Positions 11,719 to 22,989 of a stretch of 64,000 nucleotides of DNA are shown one piece after another. Made by a program: the position numbers and the translations under genes. The DNA is from Megascapheus bottae. Taxonomy: Eukaryota > Chordata > Mammalia > Rodentia > Geomyidae. Positions within the stretch are counted from its first letter, which is position 1. Every line of letters begins with the position of its first letter. The stretch lies in the NCBI GenBank assembly GCA_024803745.1, contig JANJXV010000013.1, positions 16,799,501-16,863,500 on the forward strand, written 5' to 3'. The notes under the pieces were generated by a model. It had not been told where the DNA came from and did no database searches. It saw only the letters and a list, made by a program, of their open reading frames with translations.

Positions 11719-12672
11719 TCAAAATCCAACATCACCATGCAATAAAAACGATTTTGCCATCACTCTCCTCAGAGCCCCCTTGACGTCCTTGTTCCTCAGG
11801 CTATAAATGATGGGGTTCAGCATCGGGGTCACTGCTGAGTAGAACACAGAGATTGTTTTATCCTTTTCACTCATTATTTTGGAGTTTGGCCTCATGTAGG
11901 CAAATATTGCTGAGCCATAGAAGAGGACAACGACAAGGAGGTGAGAGCCACAGGTGGAGAAGACCTTGAGCCTCCCCTCCCCTGACTGCATGTGGATCAC
12001 AGTGGAGACGATGTTCCAGTAGGAGACCAGGATGAGGGAGACAGGAGCCAGGAGGATCACCACCCCCATGGCGAAGATGGCCATCTCCGTGCTGTGCGTG
12101 TCTGCCGAGGCCAGCTTCAGGAGGGCAGGGGGCTCACAGAAGTAGTGGTTGACTTTGTTCTCTCCCCTGTAGGGAAGATGGAAAGTAAAGGTGGAATCTA
12201 CCAGGGACACCAAGGCTCCACTGGCCCAGGACCCTACGGCCAGCTGGACACAGCGGCCCTGTGTCATGATAGTGGAGTAGTGCAGGGGCTTGCAGACAGC
12301 CACATAGCGGTCATAGGACATCACCGCCAGCAGTGCGCACTCTGTGCAGCCAACCAGGAGTAAGACCACTATCTGTGTTGCACATCCCACAAAGGAAATG
12401 GTTTTCTTCTTTGCTAGGAAGTGGACAAGCACCTGAGGGACTGTGGTAGTAGAAAAACAGAGGTCAGCAAAGGAGAGGCTTCTGAGGAAAAAGTACATGG
12501 GTGTGTGGAGTCTGGAGTCGATGTGAATGAGCAGGATGATCAGCAGGTTTCCCAGCACGGTGAGCAGGTAGATGGCCAGGAAAAGGAAGAAGAGCAGGAC
12601 CTGTGTCTGTGGGTCCTGGGAGAGGCCCAGGAAGACAAACTCTGTCACATAGGATTGGTTCTCCTGTCCCAT
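11719..12672 (-). CDS. OR2D3: Olfactory receptor, OR2D3-like, copy A
   Basis: Intact 317-residue single-exon odorant receptor. Seen: glycosylation site NQS at 5-7, GN at 41-42 in TM1, PMY at 58-60, [10 protein letters not shown] at 118-127, KVFSTC at about 236-241, [12 protein letters not shown] in TM7, and a C-terminal tail with RR/K residues. The opening (MGQENQ) and whole-length resemblance fit human OR2D3 better than OR2D2. The frame stays open ten codons upstream of 12672, but the family start is the ATG before GQENQ. A candidate splice acceptor (TATATAAACAG) ends at 12685, so the extension would be outside the exon or untranslated. It lies in a tandem duplication with the next OR2D gene, from which its exon differs by only about a dozen bases and four residues (K88N, V107F, T163I, E171K). 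It keeps the normal OR2D3-type C-terminus that the copy has lost. Confidence 0.94.
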   Translation of the reverse strand: MGQENQSYVTEFVFLGLSQDPQTQVLLFFLFLAIYLLTVLGNLLIILLIHIDSRLHTPMYFFLRSLSFADLCFSTTTVPQVLVHFLAKKKTISFVGCATQIVVLLLVGCTECALLAVMSYDRYVAVCKPLHYSTIMTQGRCVQLAVGSWASGALVSLVDSTFTFHLPYRGENKVNHYFCEPPALLKLASADTHSTEMAIFAMGVVILLAPVSLILVSYWNIVSTVIHMQSGEGRLKVFSTCGSHLLVVVLFYGSAIFAYMRPNSKIMSEKDKTISVFYSAVTPMLNPIIYSLRNKDVKGALRRVMAKSFLLHGDVGF

Positions 12673-12702
12673 GAATGGTGGTTCCTGTTTATATAACAGC
12701 AA

Positions 12703-14095
12703 TAAAAAAATGAATCAGTTTTTTTTAACCCAGGATCTGAGATATTGTAGTATCATTACCCAGAAAGAAGTTATTGATTTTCATCCGTTAATAAAGTATT
12801 TACTTTCAGCTCTCTTTACTCAGCAATTCTATCAACTGAAGCTAAGCCTACTTTTATCCTTCAATTTTATTTCATAGCTATAGTGAGAAGGAGCCACTCT
12901 GAATTATCTTGGGTTCAACATGTCATGCCTGTTAGTCATGACAGTAGTATAGTTCTGCTTACAGTGCATCTAGCCTTTTGTATAGTTGTCAGAATCCAAG
13001 ATATGGATGTAACATTCATCCAGTTAAATTGCATATGGCAACTTATATGATAATATTTGTTAAAGCTAATTTTTCATTGTATTTACAAAATAATTGTGAA
13101 GATCATGATGAGAATGAATGGAAATTAAGGTTACAGATGAAGAAGAGTACTGTCATCTTATCCCTTGTATAAACTCATTTATTTTCAGTATAAAGGCTCT
13201 TTGTCACAGCAATCAAAACAGCTGCTTCTTTGATCGTAACTCTTAGTAGTACCCTTAAAATATCCTCTATCTTTTCACTTTTATTGCCTTGGACAGTAAT
13301 ATCTTTAATTACTACTTCTTGGGAATTTCCTGGTAGCAGTCACTTTTGATAGTTTCTTTGCATCCAGCTTTATTCTTCATTTAAGAAAATATAAGATACC
13401 TATTGTTATTCCTATTGTACAAAAGAGTAAGGAAAGACTCAGAAATATTCTCAGGTTGGTAGCTATAAGCTTTCCTCACTCAACATGTTCTTTCTTAAGA
13501 CTGGTTTACAGAGAAAGTTGAAATCTTGTGCACTTTCTTGCCTATTTATCATATCCACACTTTGAAAACAAGCCACAGGTAGAATTGTCAAAGGACACAA
13601 ATGTAACTTCAAGCACATTTTCACAGATAATTTCAACACTCTGAGCAGCTCAATCAATAGGCAATAGACAATACTGTGTGAACAATATTGAGCAAGTATC
13701 AAGCATTCTTTAGATACAACATGGTTGTGTATCTTAAAATCAGAGCCCATTTTAGCCTATGATAGCTGGTCATAAATATGAAATAATACATGAGTTTATA
13801 AACATGCACTATTATATATTGAAAACAATGAAGTAGACATTCCAACTAAAATTCTTTTAATAAAGAATAATGGCCCAAGTTAACACTTAAGAAATTTCTG
13901 AGATCCCTTTAAGAAAAATTTTGAAACGTGTTTTCTCCATCAATGAATAGGAACATTGACTTTATAAATATAAAAGTGTATTTTATAGAAATTCCTTGGA
14001 ATTCCCTTCAAGGTTAAAATTGTATCTGGATTGTCAGGTGTAATAGTACACAATGTAGTGTGGGAATAAAAGGATCAAGAATTTGTATAGCTTTC
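12703..14095. other. Intergenic upstream of OR2D copy A
   Basis: Part of duplication unit A, diverged from the matching part of unit B. A MIR-like 3' end (complement) is possible at 13395-13450. No 5' exon can be identified by eye. Confidence 0.4.
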
Positions 14096-14302
14096 TTCTT
14101 CTTTCTTTCTTTCTTTCTTTTTTTCTGGTTCTGGTCTGGAGCCTGAGCTCACAGCCTGGGTTCTGTCTCTGAGCTTTGCATTGAAGATTTTCACTCTCAC
14201 GGACTTTCCTATCTGGGCTGCCTTCAAACTGGGGTCCTCAGTTCTCAGTCTCCTGAGTGGCTAGGGTTATGGGGGAAGTGAGCCACATGTACCTGGACCA
14301 GC
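14095..14302 (-). mobile_element. SINE, B1-Geo-type, with (TTTC)n tail
   Basis: (CTTT)n start, TCTGGTTCTGG...GAGCCTGAGCTC, and an end in TGAGCCACATGTACCTGG. Confidence 0.75.
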
Positions 14303-15115
14303 TATTCTTCGATTTTAGTGAAACAATCATCATTATTAAATTGTGGTAAAGACAAATAATAGGGACAGGTGTGCAATGAAAGGGTGAGACATGGAAGAGG
14401 ATTTCATAGCTTTACTTTTTGTGCCAAGGGAAAGGCAAAATGTCTCCAGTATTGACTTTCCTGCTTTTGCCTGGTCAAGAGCTTAACCATCTTCAGAGAA
14501 GCCACAGAACAAGATGTGTGGAAAGCCCCTCTAGTCCCTAGAAGCCCGAGGAGAGGAGTGCAGAGAGTGAAAGGCAAGCCCCCTCTTCCATGAATGAGTC
14601 AAAGTGAAGACTCCCTGCAGGGATTATTTCCCACAGCATCTTACCTGTTCTCACCTGCAGCACTGACACATGCAAACACAGGACATTAGTGAATTGGTGT
14701 GAGAAATAAAGGCTGATGAGAGGTGTGGTCCCCACAGCTTGTCAACCCTTGTGCTAACAAGCCATGACCATCCCTATTTTTTGAATATACTGAGGCCGGG
14801 AAATCATCTCTGCCCTGTACTCTATCCCAACTCAAGAAGAACTGCTTTATTAAAGGACACCATCACAAATGTGCTAAGAAACCAGAATTCTCCTAAAGGA
14901 AATCCTCAAATCTGGGATCCTAAGCGCCAATATAATCAGAGCATTCCCTGGAGCGATCAACTCTGTTCATGTGTGTAACCTTGCTACCAGAAGACAGCCC
15001 TTGGGAATAAAAATACACAGTGTGAGAAAGAAATAACATGAATCTCATCTGATGTCAAGTTCAACACCGATGGGTCTCAAAGTACTCTATGGGAGCTCTG
15101 GGATCTTCAAGCCTT
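14303..15115. other. Intergenic, unit A non-coding
   Basis: 14480-14830 aligns with 22435-22780 of unit B. Nothing else recognised. Confidence 0.5.
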
Positions 15116-15145
15116 TTATTTATTTATCTATTTATTTATTTATTT
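15115..15145. repeat. (TTTA)n microsatellite
   Basis: TTTATTTATCTA-type run; it may represent the degraded tail of the adjacent SINE. Confidence 0.8.
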
Positions 15146-15336
15146 TGCCAGTCCTGGGGCTTAAGCTCAGGGCCTGAACACTAGATTTGGACTTTCTCAG
15201 GGCTAGAGCTCCACCTACCACTTGAGGCACAGCACCACTTCCTGCTTTTTCTATGTTTGTGGTACCAAAAAAATCAAACCTGGGTCTTTGTGCATGCTAG
15301 GCAAGCAATCTACCATGAGGCCAAACTCCTGACCGT
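15146..15336 (-). mobile_element. SINE, IDL-Geo dimer
   Basis: GCCAGTCCTGGGGCTTAAGC, ACTTGAGGCACAGCACCACT, GTGCATGCTAGGCAAGCAAT and CATGAGGCCAAACTCCTGACC. Confidence 0.88.
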
Positions 15337-15340
15337 TGTA

Positions 15341-15577
15341 CTTTTTTTTTTTTCGTGGGTCCTGGGGTTTGAACTCTGGGCCTGAGGGCTGTCCCTCTTC
15401 ATCTCAAGGCTACCACCTTACCCCTAGAGCCACAGGTCTACTTCCAGCTTTCTAGTGATTAATTGGAGATTAGAGTCTCATGGTCTTTAATGCCTGGGTT
15501 GGCTATGAACTGCAATCCTTAGATCTCAGTCTCCTGAGTAGTTAGGATTACAGACATGAGCCACCAAGCCTGGCTCA
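15341..15577 (-). mobile_element. SINE, B1-Geo-type
   Basis: T tract, GGGTCCTGGGGTTTGAACTC, TAGTGATTAATTGGAGATTA, and ATTACAGACATGAGCCACCA at the B1 end. It abuts the preceding SINE. Confidence 0.88.
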
Positions 15578-16185
15578 TACATTTTTTTTACCCCCCAAGA
15601 AATGGAAGCATGAGGTTTTTATTTTTTTTTAATTTTTTAAAATGTGATTGTAAAGTATCACCATATTGCAGTAGCTCAAGTAGAAAGAGTGCTGATCTTG
15701 AGCAAAAAAACTTAGGGCATACACACACACATGTATGCACATGTATATATGTGTTTATATAGTTAATGTACATGAGGTGTTTTAACCCTATTTATATAGA
15801 AATAAAAACAAACTATGGATAAGGTGTTATTTAGCATTTCCAGAATCAAGCATAAAGAAACAGGAACAGTATTTTCTTATATAACTCCTTAGAATTAAGA
15901 AATGCCACTACCATACACCTGGAACTTTGTTACTAGTTCTAGATTGTCAATTTTTAAAATAATACAGTACATATCCTCTGCTCATACTTTTTGTTTGTTT
16001 GTTTTAAATAAATGTTTCAGTAATGATGATATTGTAAACATGAAGCAAATAGAAACATGGTCATCTCACAGGGCCTGTAAAGGAGTCATTCCAGAACCCC
16101 AAATTTGTGGATGTGAAAGTCTCTTATATAAATCAATGCATATTTACACATAACCAATGTACATCCTTTCTTACTATTATTATTA
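15578..16185. other. Intergenic, unit A non-coding
   Basis: Contains a short (CA)n/(TG) patch near 15720-15760. Nothing else recognised. Confidence 0.4.
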
Positions 16186-16422
16186 TTGCTGATCTCAGGG
16201 CTTGAGCTCAGGGCCTTGGCACTGTTTCTGAGCCTCTTTGTGTGTAAGACTAGCACTCTGCCACTTCAGCCACAGAACCACTTCCAGCATTTTTGTTGAG
16301 TAGTTTCTTGGAGGTAAGTATCATGGATATTCCTACCCAGGCTGGCTTCAAACCATTGTCCTTAAATCTCAGCCTCCTTAGTAGCTGGGATTACATGTTG
16401 GAGTCACTGGTGGCTGGCTTCT
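16186..16422 (-). mobile_element. SINE, B1-Geo-type
   Basis: GGGCTTGAGCTCAGGGCCTT, GCCACAGAACCACTTCCAGC, and GTAGCTGGGATTACATGTTG near the B1 end. Confidence 0.85.
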
Positions 16423-16865
16423 GACTCATTTTTAAAAATCTATTTCCTTTATTACCAGTTAAATCTTTGCATGCAAAACCTGGCAATAGAAAGACCTGAT
16501 TATCCTTTATCCTCTGTATTGTATCTCATGAATAATAGCTCTCAGAAATTTTCAGACCCTTGTCGAATTGCCTTCTGCTATTATTGAAAACAAGGTATCT
16601 TGAGTGCTTGTGCACCCAACACAAATCCCATTAACAAGTACAAAAATACTCTTGTGTTTCCCCACCCAAATCCTGCTGTTTATCTTTCCTCACAGACATG
16701 TCAAGCTAAAGATCCAGAAAGCATATTTTAGTCTGTGGTTATTTCATTGGACATTATCACCTAGGCTACAGCTCAATCTTACTGATTTTCTTTGGTTCCA
16801 TGATTATGCTCTAATCATTTATTCTCCATTAAGATTTCAAATGGATTGTACAAACAAAATATCAA

Positions 16866-16990
16866 TGGCTGGATGTGATAGTGCATGCCTGAAATTCCAG
16901 TATCTCATAAGGCAGAAAATGAGAGGATTATGTTTTGATGTCCATCTGGACAAAAAAGAAACTAGTGAAAACTTATTTCAACAAACGAGC
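16866..16990 (+). mobile_element. Possible old B1-like SINE
   Basis: GGCTGGATGTGATAGTGCAT, CTGAAATTCCAGTATCTC and later TTATTTCAACAAACGAGC keep the B1 pattern but are diverged. Confidence 0.45.
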
Positions 16991-18381
16991 TGGACAAGGT
17001 GATATATGCTTGTCATTGCTGCTGTCATGGAAGTGTAGATAGATAGGATCATAGTTCCGGGCTGACTTCAAGAATTGGGATACAGGATACAAGACATTAT
17101 CTGAAAAAGAAAACAGCACATTGAGACCCTGTGTCAAAGTGTCCTCAAGTCTTGCATCATCAGTAAGAAGAGAGGGTCCCACAATTCTCCATAGGCACAC
17201 CCCCAAAGACCTGAGGGTCTAGACTGAAGTTTCTATTATTTCTCAGTAGTACCACTCTGGAGAACCAACTTAAAACATGGCTCCTTTGGGGATACTTAGC
17301 AAAACCTTGGAAGGAGGTTTGATTCATGTAAAATGAAGAACAATTAACAATAGCAGTGAACTGTTAAAGGGATATTATAAAGAACTCAAATGAAAGACCC
17401 ATAAGGTCTAATACCTTTGTATATTTTGTAATAAATATCTTTATTTTGTATTCAAAATAGTTAATTTATTCATATGTACTGGATGATAAACACACAAAAT
17501 GGAAAGCATAAATTGAGATAATTAAAAGTTCACAATATTTCATATAGTGAAAACATCAGTATCTCCCTTTAAGCAACTTTTAAATCAGCTGTTCTCAATT
17601 TTATATCAATTTAGTGCTTTAAAAATCACTCATCAATCTGGACACTTTGCACTACAGTTCTAGCCTTATACAGTAACTATTTGCCTAAATATACACATAC
17701 TCTTTAAACAGCATTCTACCATTCATTATATACTCTTTTCAGTTTCAAACATCATTAAATTTAAGATAAAAATTCATAATAGAAATATAGCACCAATTTT
17801 ATGTCTTACTTAGACAACATAAAAGTATGGGGCATTATGCAATATGAGCTCACAAGGTATTTGTCAAATGTTTACAAGAATGAAAAATAAATCCATCGTT
17901 GGACACATTTTCTCATCCCCTGATGGCTGATTTTAGGGGTTTGTGTCCTTGTTTATTGGTTATATGTTTCTGACATATAGCCCTAGAGCTATTTAGCTAC
18001 TTGAATAAGCTGCAATGTGCTTGTTTTTCTTTCTTTTTTCTCCACTTCCTTTCTTCCTTCCTTTCCTCCCTCCACTCCCTCTTCCCTCCTCTATTCTTTT
18101 TTCCCTACTTTCCCCTTTATTCTTATATGTCTTTCTTTCTTTCTCCTCATTTAATGTTTTTGCTCTATTTGACAGCATGATTCCTCACTTTGGCTAGGAA
18201 ATGTGTTAATATGATGTGAGAATTAATATAGGAAAATAGGAGAAAGGAAAATGTGTATGAATGGAATGACAATGGGCTGAAATTCAACACATTCTCTTCT
18301 TTCTATATTGATAAAATGGGCATCAGAATCCAACATCAACAACAACAGAATCCACATCTTACAATAAAAACAATTTTGCCG
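16991..18381. other. Intergenic, start of unit B
   Basis: Diverged partner of 10.6-11.7 kb of unit A. A pyrimidine-rich stretch at 18020-18150 parallels that at 11455-11530. Confidence 0.5.
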
Positions 18382-18634
18382 CCTGGTGTGTTGGCTCACA
18401 CTTGTACTCCTAGCTACTCAGGAGGCTGAGATCTGAGGACACTAGACACTAAAGCCTAGACACTAAAGACCATGAAACTCTTATCTCCAATTAACCTCTA
18501 GAAAACTGGAAGTGGTGCTGTGGCTCAAGAGGTAGGGCAGTAGCCTAGAGCTGAAGAGCTCAGGGACAGCGCCCAGGCCCACAGTTCAATCCCCACGACT
18601 AACAAAAGAAAAAGAAAAAAGAAAAAAACCCCGA
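18382..18634 (+). mobile_element. B1-Geo-type composite SINE inserted in the end of OR2D copy B
   Basis: Full-length element: B1/7SL-like head (GGCTCACACTTG, CCTAGCTACTCAGGAGGCTG), the linker ATCTCCAATTAACC, the second-monomer motif GTGGCTCAAGAGGTAG, and an A-rich tail. It is flanked by near-identical copies of ATTTTGCC (18372-18380 and 18634-18642), which occur once at the intact site of copy A (about 11749-11758). It also carries a short internal duplication (TAGACACTAAAG twice). Confidence 0.85.
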
Positions 18635-19555
18635 TTTTGCCATCACTCTCCTCAGAGCCCCCTTGACGTCCTTGTTCCTCAGGCTATAAATGATGGGGTT
18701 CAGCATCGGGGTCACTGCTGAGTAGAACACAGAGATTGTTTTATCCTTTTCACTCATTATTTTGGAGTTTGGCCTCATGTAGGCAAATATTGCTGAGCCA
18801 TAGAAGAGGACAACGACAAGGAGGTGAGAGCCACAGGTGGAGAAGACCTTGAGCCTCCCCTCCCCGGACTGCATGTGGATCACAGTGGAGACGATGTTCC
18901 AGTAGGAGACCAGGATGAGGGAGACAGGAGCCAGGAGGATCACCACCCCCATGGCGAAGATGGCCATCTCTGTGCTGTGCGTGTCTGCCGAGGCCAGCTT
19001 CAGGAGGGCAGGGGGCTCGCAGAAGTAGTGGTTGACTTTGTTCTTTCCCCTGTAGGGAAGATGGAAAATAAAGGTGGAATCTACCAGGGACACCAAGGCT
19101 CCACTGGCCCAGGACCCTACGGCCAGCTGGACACAGCGGCCCTGTGTCATGATAGTGGAGTAGTGCAGGGGCTTGCAGACAGCCACATAGCGGTCATAGG
19201 ACATCACCGCCAGCAGTGCACACTCCGTGCAACCAAACAGAAGTAAGACCACTATCTGTGTTGCACATCCCACAAAGGAAATAGTTTTCTTGTTTGCTAG
19301 GAAGTGGACAAGCACCTGAGGGACTGTGGTAGTAGAAAAACAGAGGTCAGCAAAGGAGAGGCTTCTGAGGAAAAAGTACATGGGTGTGTGGAGTCTGGAG
19401 TCGATGTGAATGAGCAGGATGATCAGCAGGTTTCCCAGCACGGTGAGCAGGTAGATGGCCAGGAAAAGGAAGAAGAGCAGGACCTGTGTCTGTGGGTCCT
19501 GGGAGAGGCCCAGGAAGACAAACTCTGTCACATAGGATTGGTTCTCCTGTCCCAT
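18599..19555 (-). CDS. OR2D3: Olfactory receptor, OR2D3-like, copy B, with SINE-derived C-terminus
   Basis: A 318-residue odorant receptor frame about 98.7% identical at DNA level to copy A from residue 1 to 308. All OR landmarks are present: NQS at 5, GN at 41-42, [10 protein letters not shown] at 118-127, KVFSTC and the TM7 PMLNPIIY motif. After MAKS (305-308) the sequence leaves the OR and reads into the A-rich tail of a SINE inserted in the opposite orientation. The nine residues FLLHGDVGF of copy A are replaced by about ten, mostly Phe encoded by the complement of the A-tail, before a TAG at 18599-18601. TM7 and the proximal basic tail are untouched, so the product could still fold. The frame is open 24 codons upstream of 19555, but the ATG before GQENQ is the family start. 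The candidate acceptor just upstream is the same as in copy A. It could be a functional receptor or an early pseudogene. Confidence 0.9.
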   Translation of the reverse strand: MGQENQSYVTEFVFLGLSQDPQTQVLLFFLFLAIYLLTVLGNLLIILLIHIDSRLHTPMYFFLRSLSFADLCFSTTTVPQVLVHFLANKKTISFVGCATQIVVLLLFGCTECALLAVMSYDRYVAVCKPLHYSTIMTQGRCVQLAVGSWASGALVSLVDSTFIFHLPYRGKNKVNHYFCEPPALLKLASADTHSTEMAIFAMGVVILLAPVSLILVSYWNIVSTVIHMQSGEGRLKVFSTCGSHLLVVVLFYGSAIFAYMRPNSKIMSEKDKTISVFYSAVTPMLNPIIYSLRNKDVKGALRRVMAKSGFFSFFFFFC

Positions 19556-19627
19556 GAATGGTGGTTCCTGTTTATATAACAGCAATAAAGCTATAAAACT
19601 CATAAAGCCAGCATTACACTTGTCCAC

Positions 19628-19834
19628 TAAATAGACAGGGATTCAACAGAAAAGGGGAACTATAGAACAATTTCTCTGATGACCACAGATGTAAAATGCT
19701 TTTAGATAATTGTTATTATTAATATACAGAAAAAATCAGAGTCTGTAGAGGCTGTCAAAGAATGAGCTTAATGCTAATGTAAGCATTTCAGCTTAAAAAA
19801 TGTATACATTGGTAACAGTGTATACAGTGTTAGT
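19628..19834. other. 5' flank of OR2D copy B
   Basis: Similarity to copy A ends near 19590. No promoter identified. Confidence 0.4.
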
Positions 19835-19900
19835 GGGGTTTGAACTCAGGGCCTTGTGCTTGCTGGACAGATGCTCTGCTATCTGAGCCATAATCTAGTC
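19835..19900 (-). mobile_element. ID-like tRNA-derived SINE monomer
   Basis: GGGTTTGAACTCAGGGCCTT and TGCTCTGCTATCTGAGCCAT form the complement of tRNA-like B and A boxes. Confidence 0.55.
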
Positions 19901-19911
19901 AATCTTTAAAG

Positions 19912-20142
19912 TTTTGCTGGGGCTTGAACTCTGGGCCTGAGTGCTGTCCTTGAGATTCTTTTTGCTCAAGACTGAAGCTCTACTACTTGTGCCACAGTGC
20001 CCCTTCCAGGTATTTTGAGTACTTCATTGGAGATAAGCGTTTTGTGTACTTTCCTGCCCGGGCTGGTTTCAAACCTCAACATTTAGAACTCTGCCTCCTG
20101 CGTAGCTAGAACTATAGACGTGAGCCACCAATGCCCAGCAAT
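19912..20142 (-). mobile_element. SINE, B1-Geo-type
   Basis: GCTGGGGCTTGAACTCTGGG, GTACTTCATTGGAGATAAGC and GACGTGAGCCACCAATGCCC. Confidence 0.82.
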
Positions 20143-20379
20143 TTTTTTCTTACTTTTAGTAAAGGCTTTATGTTTTTTTTTTCTCAAGGCCTAACCTGTG
20201 ATCCCCTTATGGACTCTACTAAAGTTGAAGTGAATCATTAGTAATTCTCCTATAATAGTTACCATTGACTTACTATTACATTTTCAATATTAGATGTTTT
20301 AATTCTTGATCTTCTATGTATGACATTATTATGCATCCATTTTATTGTTCAAACTTTGTGAAAAGTGCATACACTTAAA

Positions 20380-20897
20380 AGTATTCAAGGTTGGCTCAAT
20401 ATATTTGTCAATAAGCTCATTAACAAAATCAAGGACAAGAATAACATAATGTCCTTTCATGATTAAAACCTCTGGGAAAAAGACATATAGAACAAACATA
20501 CATCAAGATAATATAGACTATTCATGACAAACCTACAGCCAACATCACACTAACTGATGAGAAACTAAAACCAGTTACTCTAAAAGCAGGAATAAGGCAA
20601 GGATTTCTATTTTTCACTCCTTTTCAATATTGTGCTAGGATCTCTAGCCAGGGCAAAAAGGCAAAAGAAAGATAAAGAAGATCCAAATAGGGGAAAAAAT
20701 AAAACTATCTCCATTTTCAGAAGATGTGATTGTATATCAAAAAGACCCTAAAGACTGCTTCCCCAAGTTTTGAGAACTGATAACTTTGGCAAGTTAGCAG
20801 AATATAAACTCAACCCACAAAAAAAATCATAAGTTCTCTAATACCATCAATGAGATGGAAATCAGGAAGTAAAAACAACTCTGTTTGCAATAGCCTG

Positions 20898-20957
<60 letters not shown>

Positions 20958-21240
20958 ACTTAGAAATCAACACAACTGAGTAAATGAAGGACCTTTACAA
21001 CAAAGACTCTAAAACTTTGGAGAAAGAAATAAAACACCAGGAGTGGAAAGACATCCCCACGTTCCTGGATTAGCAGAATTAATATTGTGAAAATGACCAC
21101 AATACCCCAAACAATCTACAAATAATATAAGACCCATCAGAATTTCAGTATCATTCTTCACTGAGAAAGAGAAAACAGTCCAAAAATTCAGATAGAACCA
21201 CAAAAGTTCCTGCATCTGTTCTTTCTAAAACCTGAGGTTC
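20380..21240 (+). mobile_element. L1 ORF2 fragment, old
   Basis: Broken L1 reverse-transcriptase region: GACAAACCTACAGCCAACAT, AAAGCAGGAATAAGGCAAGG and CTCAACCCACAAAAAAAATC. All frames are broken. It continues after the (CA)n tract with AGAAATCAACACAACTGAG. It shares an approximately 150-base block with 22100-22248 in inverted orientation. Confidence 0.75.
20899..20955. repeat. (CA)n microsatellite
   Basis: Uninterrupted CA run of about 28 units inside the L1 fragment. Confidence 0.97.
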
Positions 21241-21695
21241 CTTGGGTATTTTATTAATCCATAGCAAAAACAGAAATATTGATTATTATCCTTTAACAAA
21301 AGGTTCAGTCTCTTTGCTCAGCAAAAGCTTAAGTCTCCTGTGGCCCCTTTCACTTTTTTTCACAGATCCAATGGGAAAAATTCATTGTGAATTTCTCAAT
21401 GTGTACCCTTGTGTTGACTACATAATTAGTGTTAGTCATGACAAAAACGTAGTGCACCATTATAGTACATCCATCCTTTTAAGAATTAAATTGATGTGTC
21501 ATTTATCCAGTGAAATCTCATAATCTATATGAAACCATTTATTAAAAAGCAAACTTTTCATTATATTTACAAAATAATTCTAAAGATCATGGTGAGTAAG
21601 GAAGAATGGAAAGTTGAGATAAAAGATAGACTAGAATACTAGGATCCTATTCCTTGTATAAATTCATTTGTTTCTAGCATAAAAAAGATTCTTTG

Positions 21696-21900
21696 TCGGG
21701 GCCAGGAGTTTGGCCTAGGGGTAAAGTGCTCACTAGCATACATGAAACTCTGGGTTCGATTACCAGTAGCACATACATAGGAAAGGCCAGAAGTGGTGCT
21801 GTGGCTCAAATGGTAGAGCTCTAGCCTTAAGCAAAATAAAGTCCAAGGACAGTGTCCAAGCCCTGATTTCAAGCCCCAGGACTGGCAAAAAAAAAAAAAG
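21696..21900 (+). mobile_element. SINE, IDL-Geo dimer
   Basis: GGGGCCAGGAGTTTGGCCTA, GGGTTCGATTACCAG, CCAGAAGTGGTGCTGTGGCT and an A tail. Flanking repeats are ATTCTTTGTC and GTTCCTTGTC. Absent from unit A at the matching site (about 13195). Confidence 0.9.
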
Positions 21901-22097
21901 GGTTCCTTGTCACACATTTGCTTATTTGGTAATAACATTCAGTAGTGTTCTTGATCTATCCCTTATGCTATTTTGCTGTTCTACACTCTTTCATCTCCTT
22001 TAGCAGTAATATCATAAGTTAGCATTGTTTCAGTATACCATGATAGCAGTGATTTTTAAAATTGCTCTTCAATTTTTAATCATCTGTGTCTATGTGA

Positions 22098-22250
22098 GAT
22101 AGAAATTCTTGTCTTATTCCTGCTTTTAGAGTAACTGGTTTTAGTTTCTCACCAATTAGTGTGACGTTGGCTGTAGGTTTGTCATGAATAGTCTATATTA
22201 TCTTGATGTATGTTCCTTCTATATCTAGTTTTCCCAGAGGTTTTAATCAA
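22098..22250 (-). mobile_element. L1 ORF2 fragment, inverted
   Basis: Reverse complement is about 93% identical to 20460-20610, sharing distinctive words such as GACTATTCATGACAAACC and CCAGTTACTCTAAAAGCAGG. Confidence 0.7.
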
Positions 22251-22949
22251 CCACCTCCACCCCTGTGTCCAGTACACCTTTATTATTTTTTTCAAGCAAA
22301 AATTATTTTCTTAAGTTAGGGTAAAGATAAATAATATTGAAGCATGTGTACTGGACCGAGGAGACGTTAACTTAGCTTTTAGTGACAAAGGTTAGGCAGT
22401 GAGTATCTCCAGCCCTGGTGCTCGCTCTATTCCACTGTCAAGAGCTTAGCCATCTTCAGAGGAGCTGCAGAACAGGGCTCATGAAGAGTCTCCACAGTAG
22501 CCAGAAGCCAGGTGGAAAAGAGAGATGCAGAGAGTGAAAGGCAAAGCTTTACTCCTCCATGAACAGGATCGAGATTGAGGCTCCCTGAAAGGATTAATCT
22601 CTATCAGCATCTTACTTGCTCTCACCTGAAGGACTGGCATGTGCACAGATAGGAAGTGAGTATAGTGATGGAGAAAAGTAATAAAGGAAAAAGGGTGAGG
22701 TACCTGTACCCTGACAACCATTATCCTAATAGGCCACCTCTGTGGCCTTTCCCCAAGTGTACTGAGGTCGGGACCTCATCTCTGAGACTTCATCCCAACC
22801 CAGGGAGCACTTCTTTATTAAAGAATATCCCAAATGCACTAAGAAACCTGTTGGGAGATTTTTTTCTAAAGGAAATTTTCAAACCTGAGGTCCTAAGACT
22901 TTTTATAATCATCTTATTCCCTAGAGCAATCAGAGCGATTAACTTTAAA
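22250..22949. other. Intergenic, unit B non-coding
   Basis: 22435-22780 matches unit A at 14480-14830. Nothing else recognised. Confidence 0.5.

Positions 22950-22987
<38 letters not shown>
22950..22987. repeat. (CA)n microsatellite
   Basis: CA run of about 18 units. Confidence 0.95.

Positions 22988-22989
<2 letters not shown>

Larger units (their letters stand above)
10630..16600. repeat. Tandem segmental duplication, unit A
   Basis: Unit A carries OR2D copy A. Non-coding blocks align in the same order and orientation with unit B: 10640-10750 with 17175-17265, 11680-11750 with 18285-18375, 12960-13190 with 21430-21690, 14480-14830 with 22435-22780, and 16440-16590 with 23550-23670. Identity in these blocks looks like 75-85%. 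Spacing differs because each unit has gained its own SINE, L1 and microsatellite insertions. The edges are approximate. Confidence 0.75.

Noticed and set aside
11992..12696. Long plus-strand open frames opposite the OR genes (also at 5239-5580, 18824-19579 and 63589-63819)
   Set aside because: They are antisense shadows of OR exons. They recur at the same place in both OR2D copies because the exons are nearly identical, and their composition is highly acidic/polar without any domain.
20899..22987. Regular repeats that might suggest an array
   Set aside because: They are pure (CA)n microsatellites without spacers. No CRISPR-like organisation exists here.
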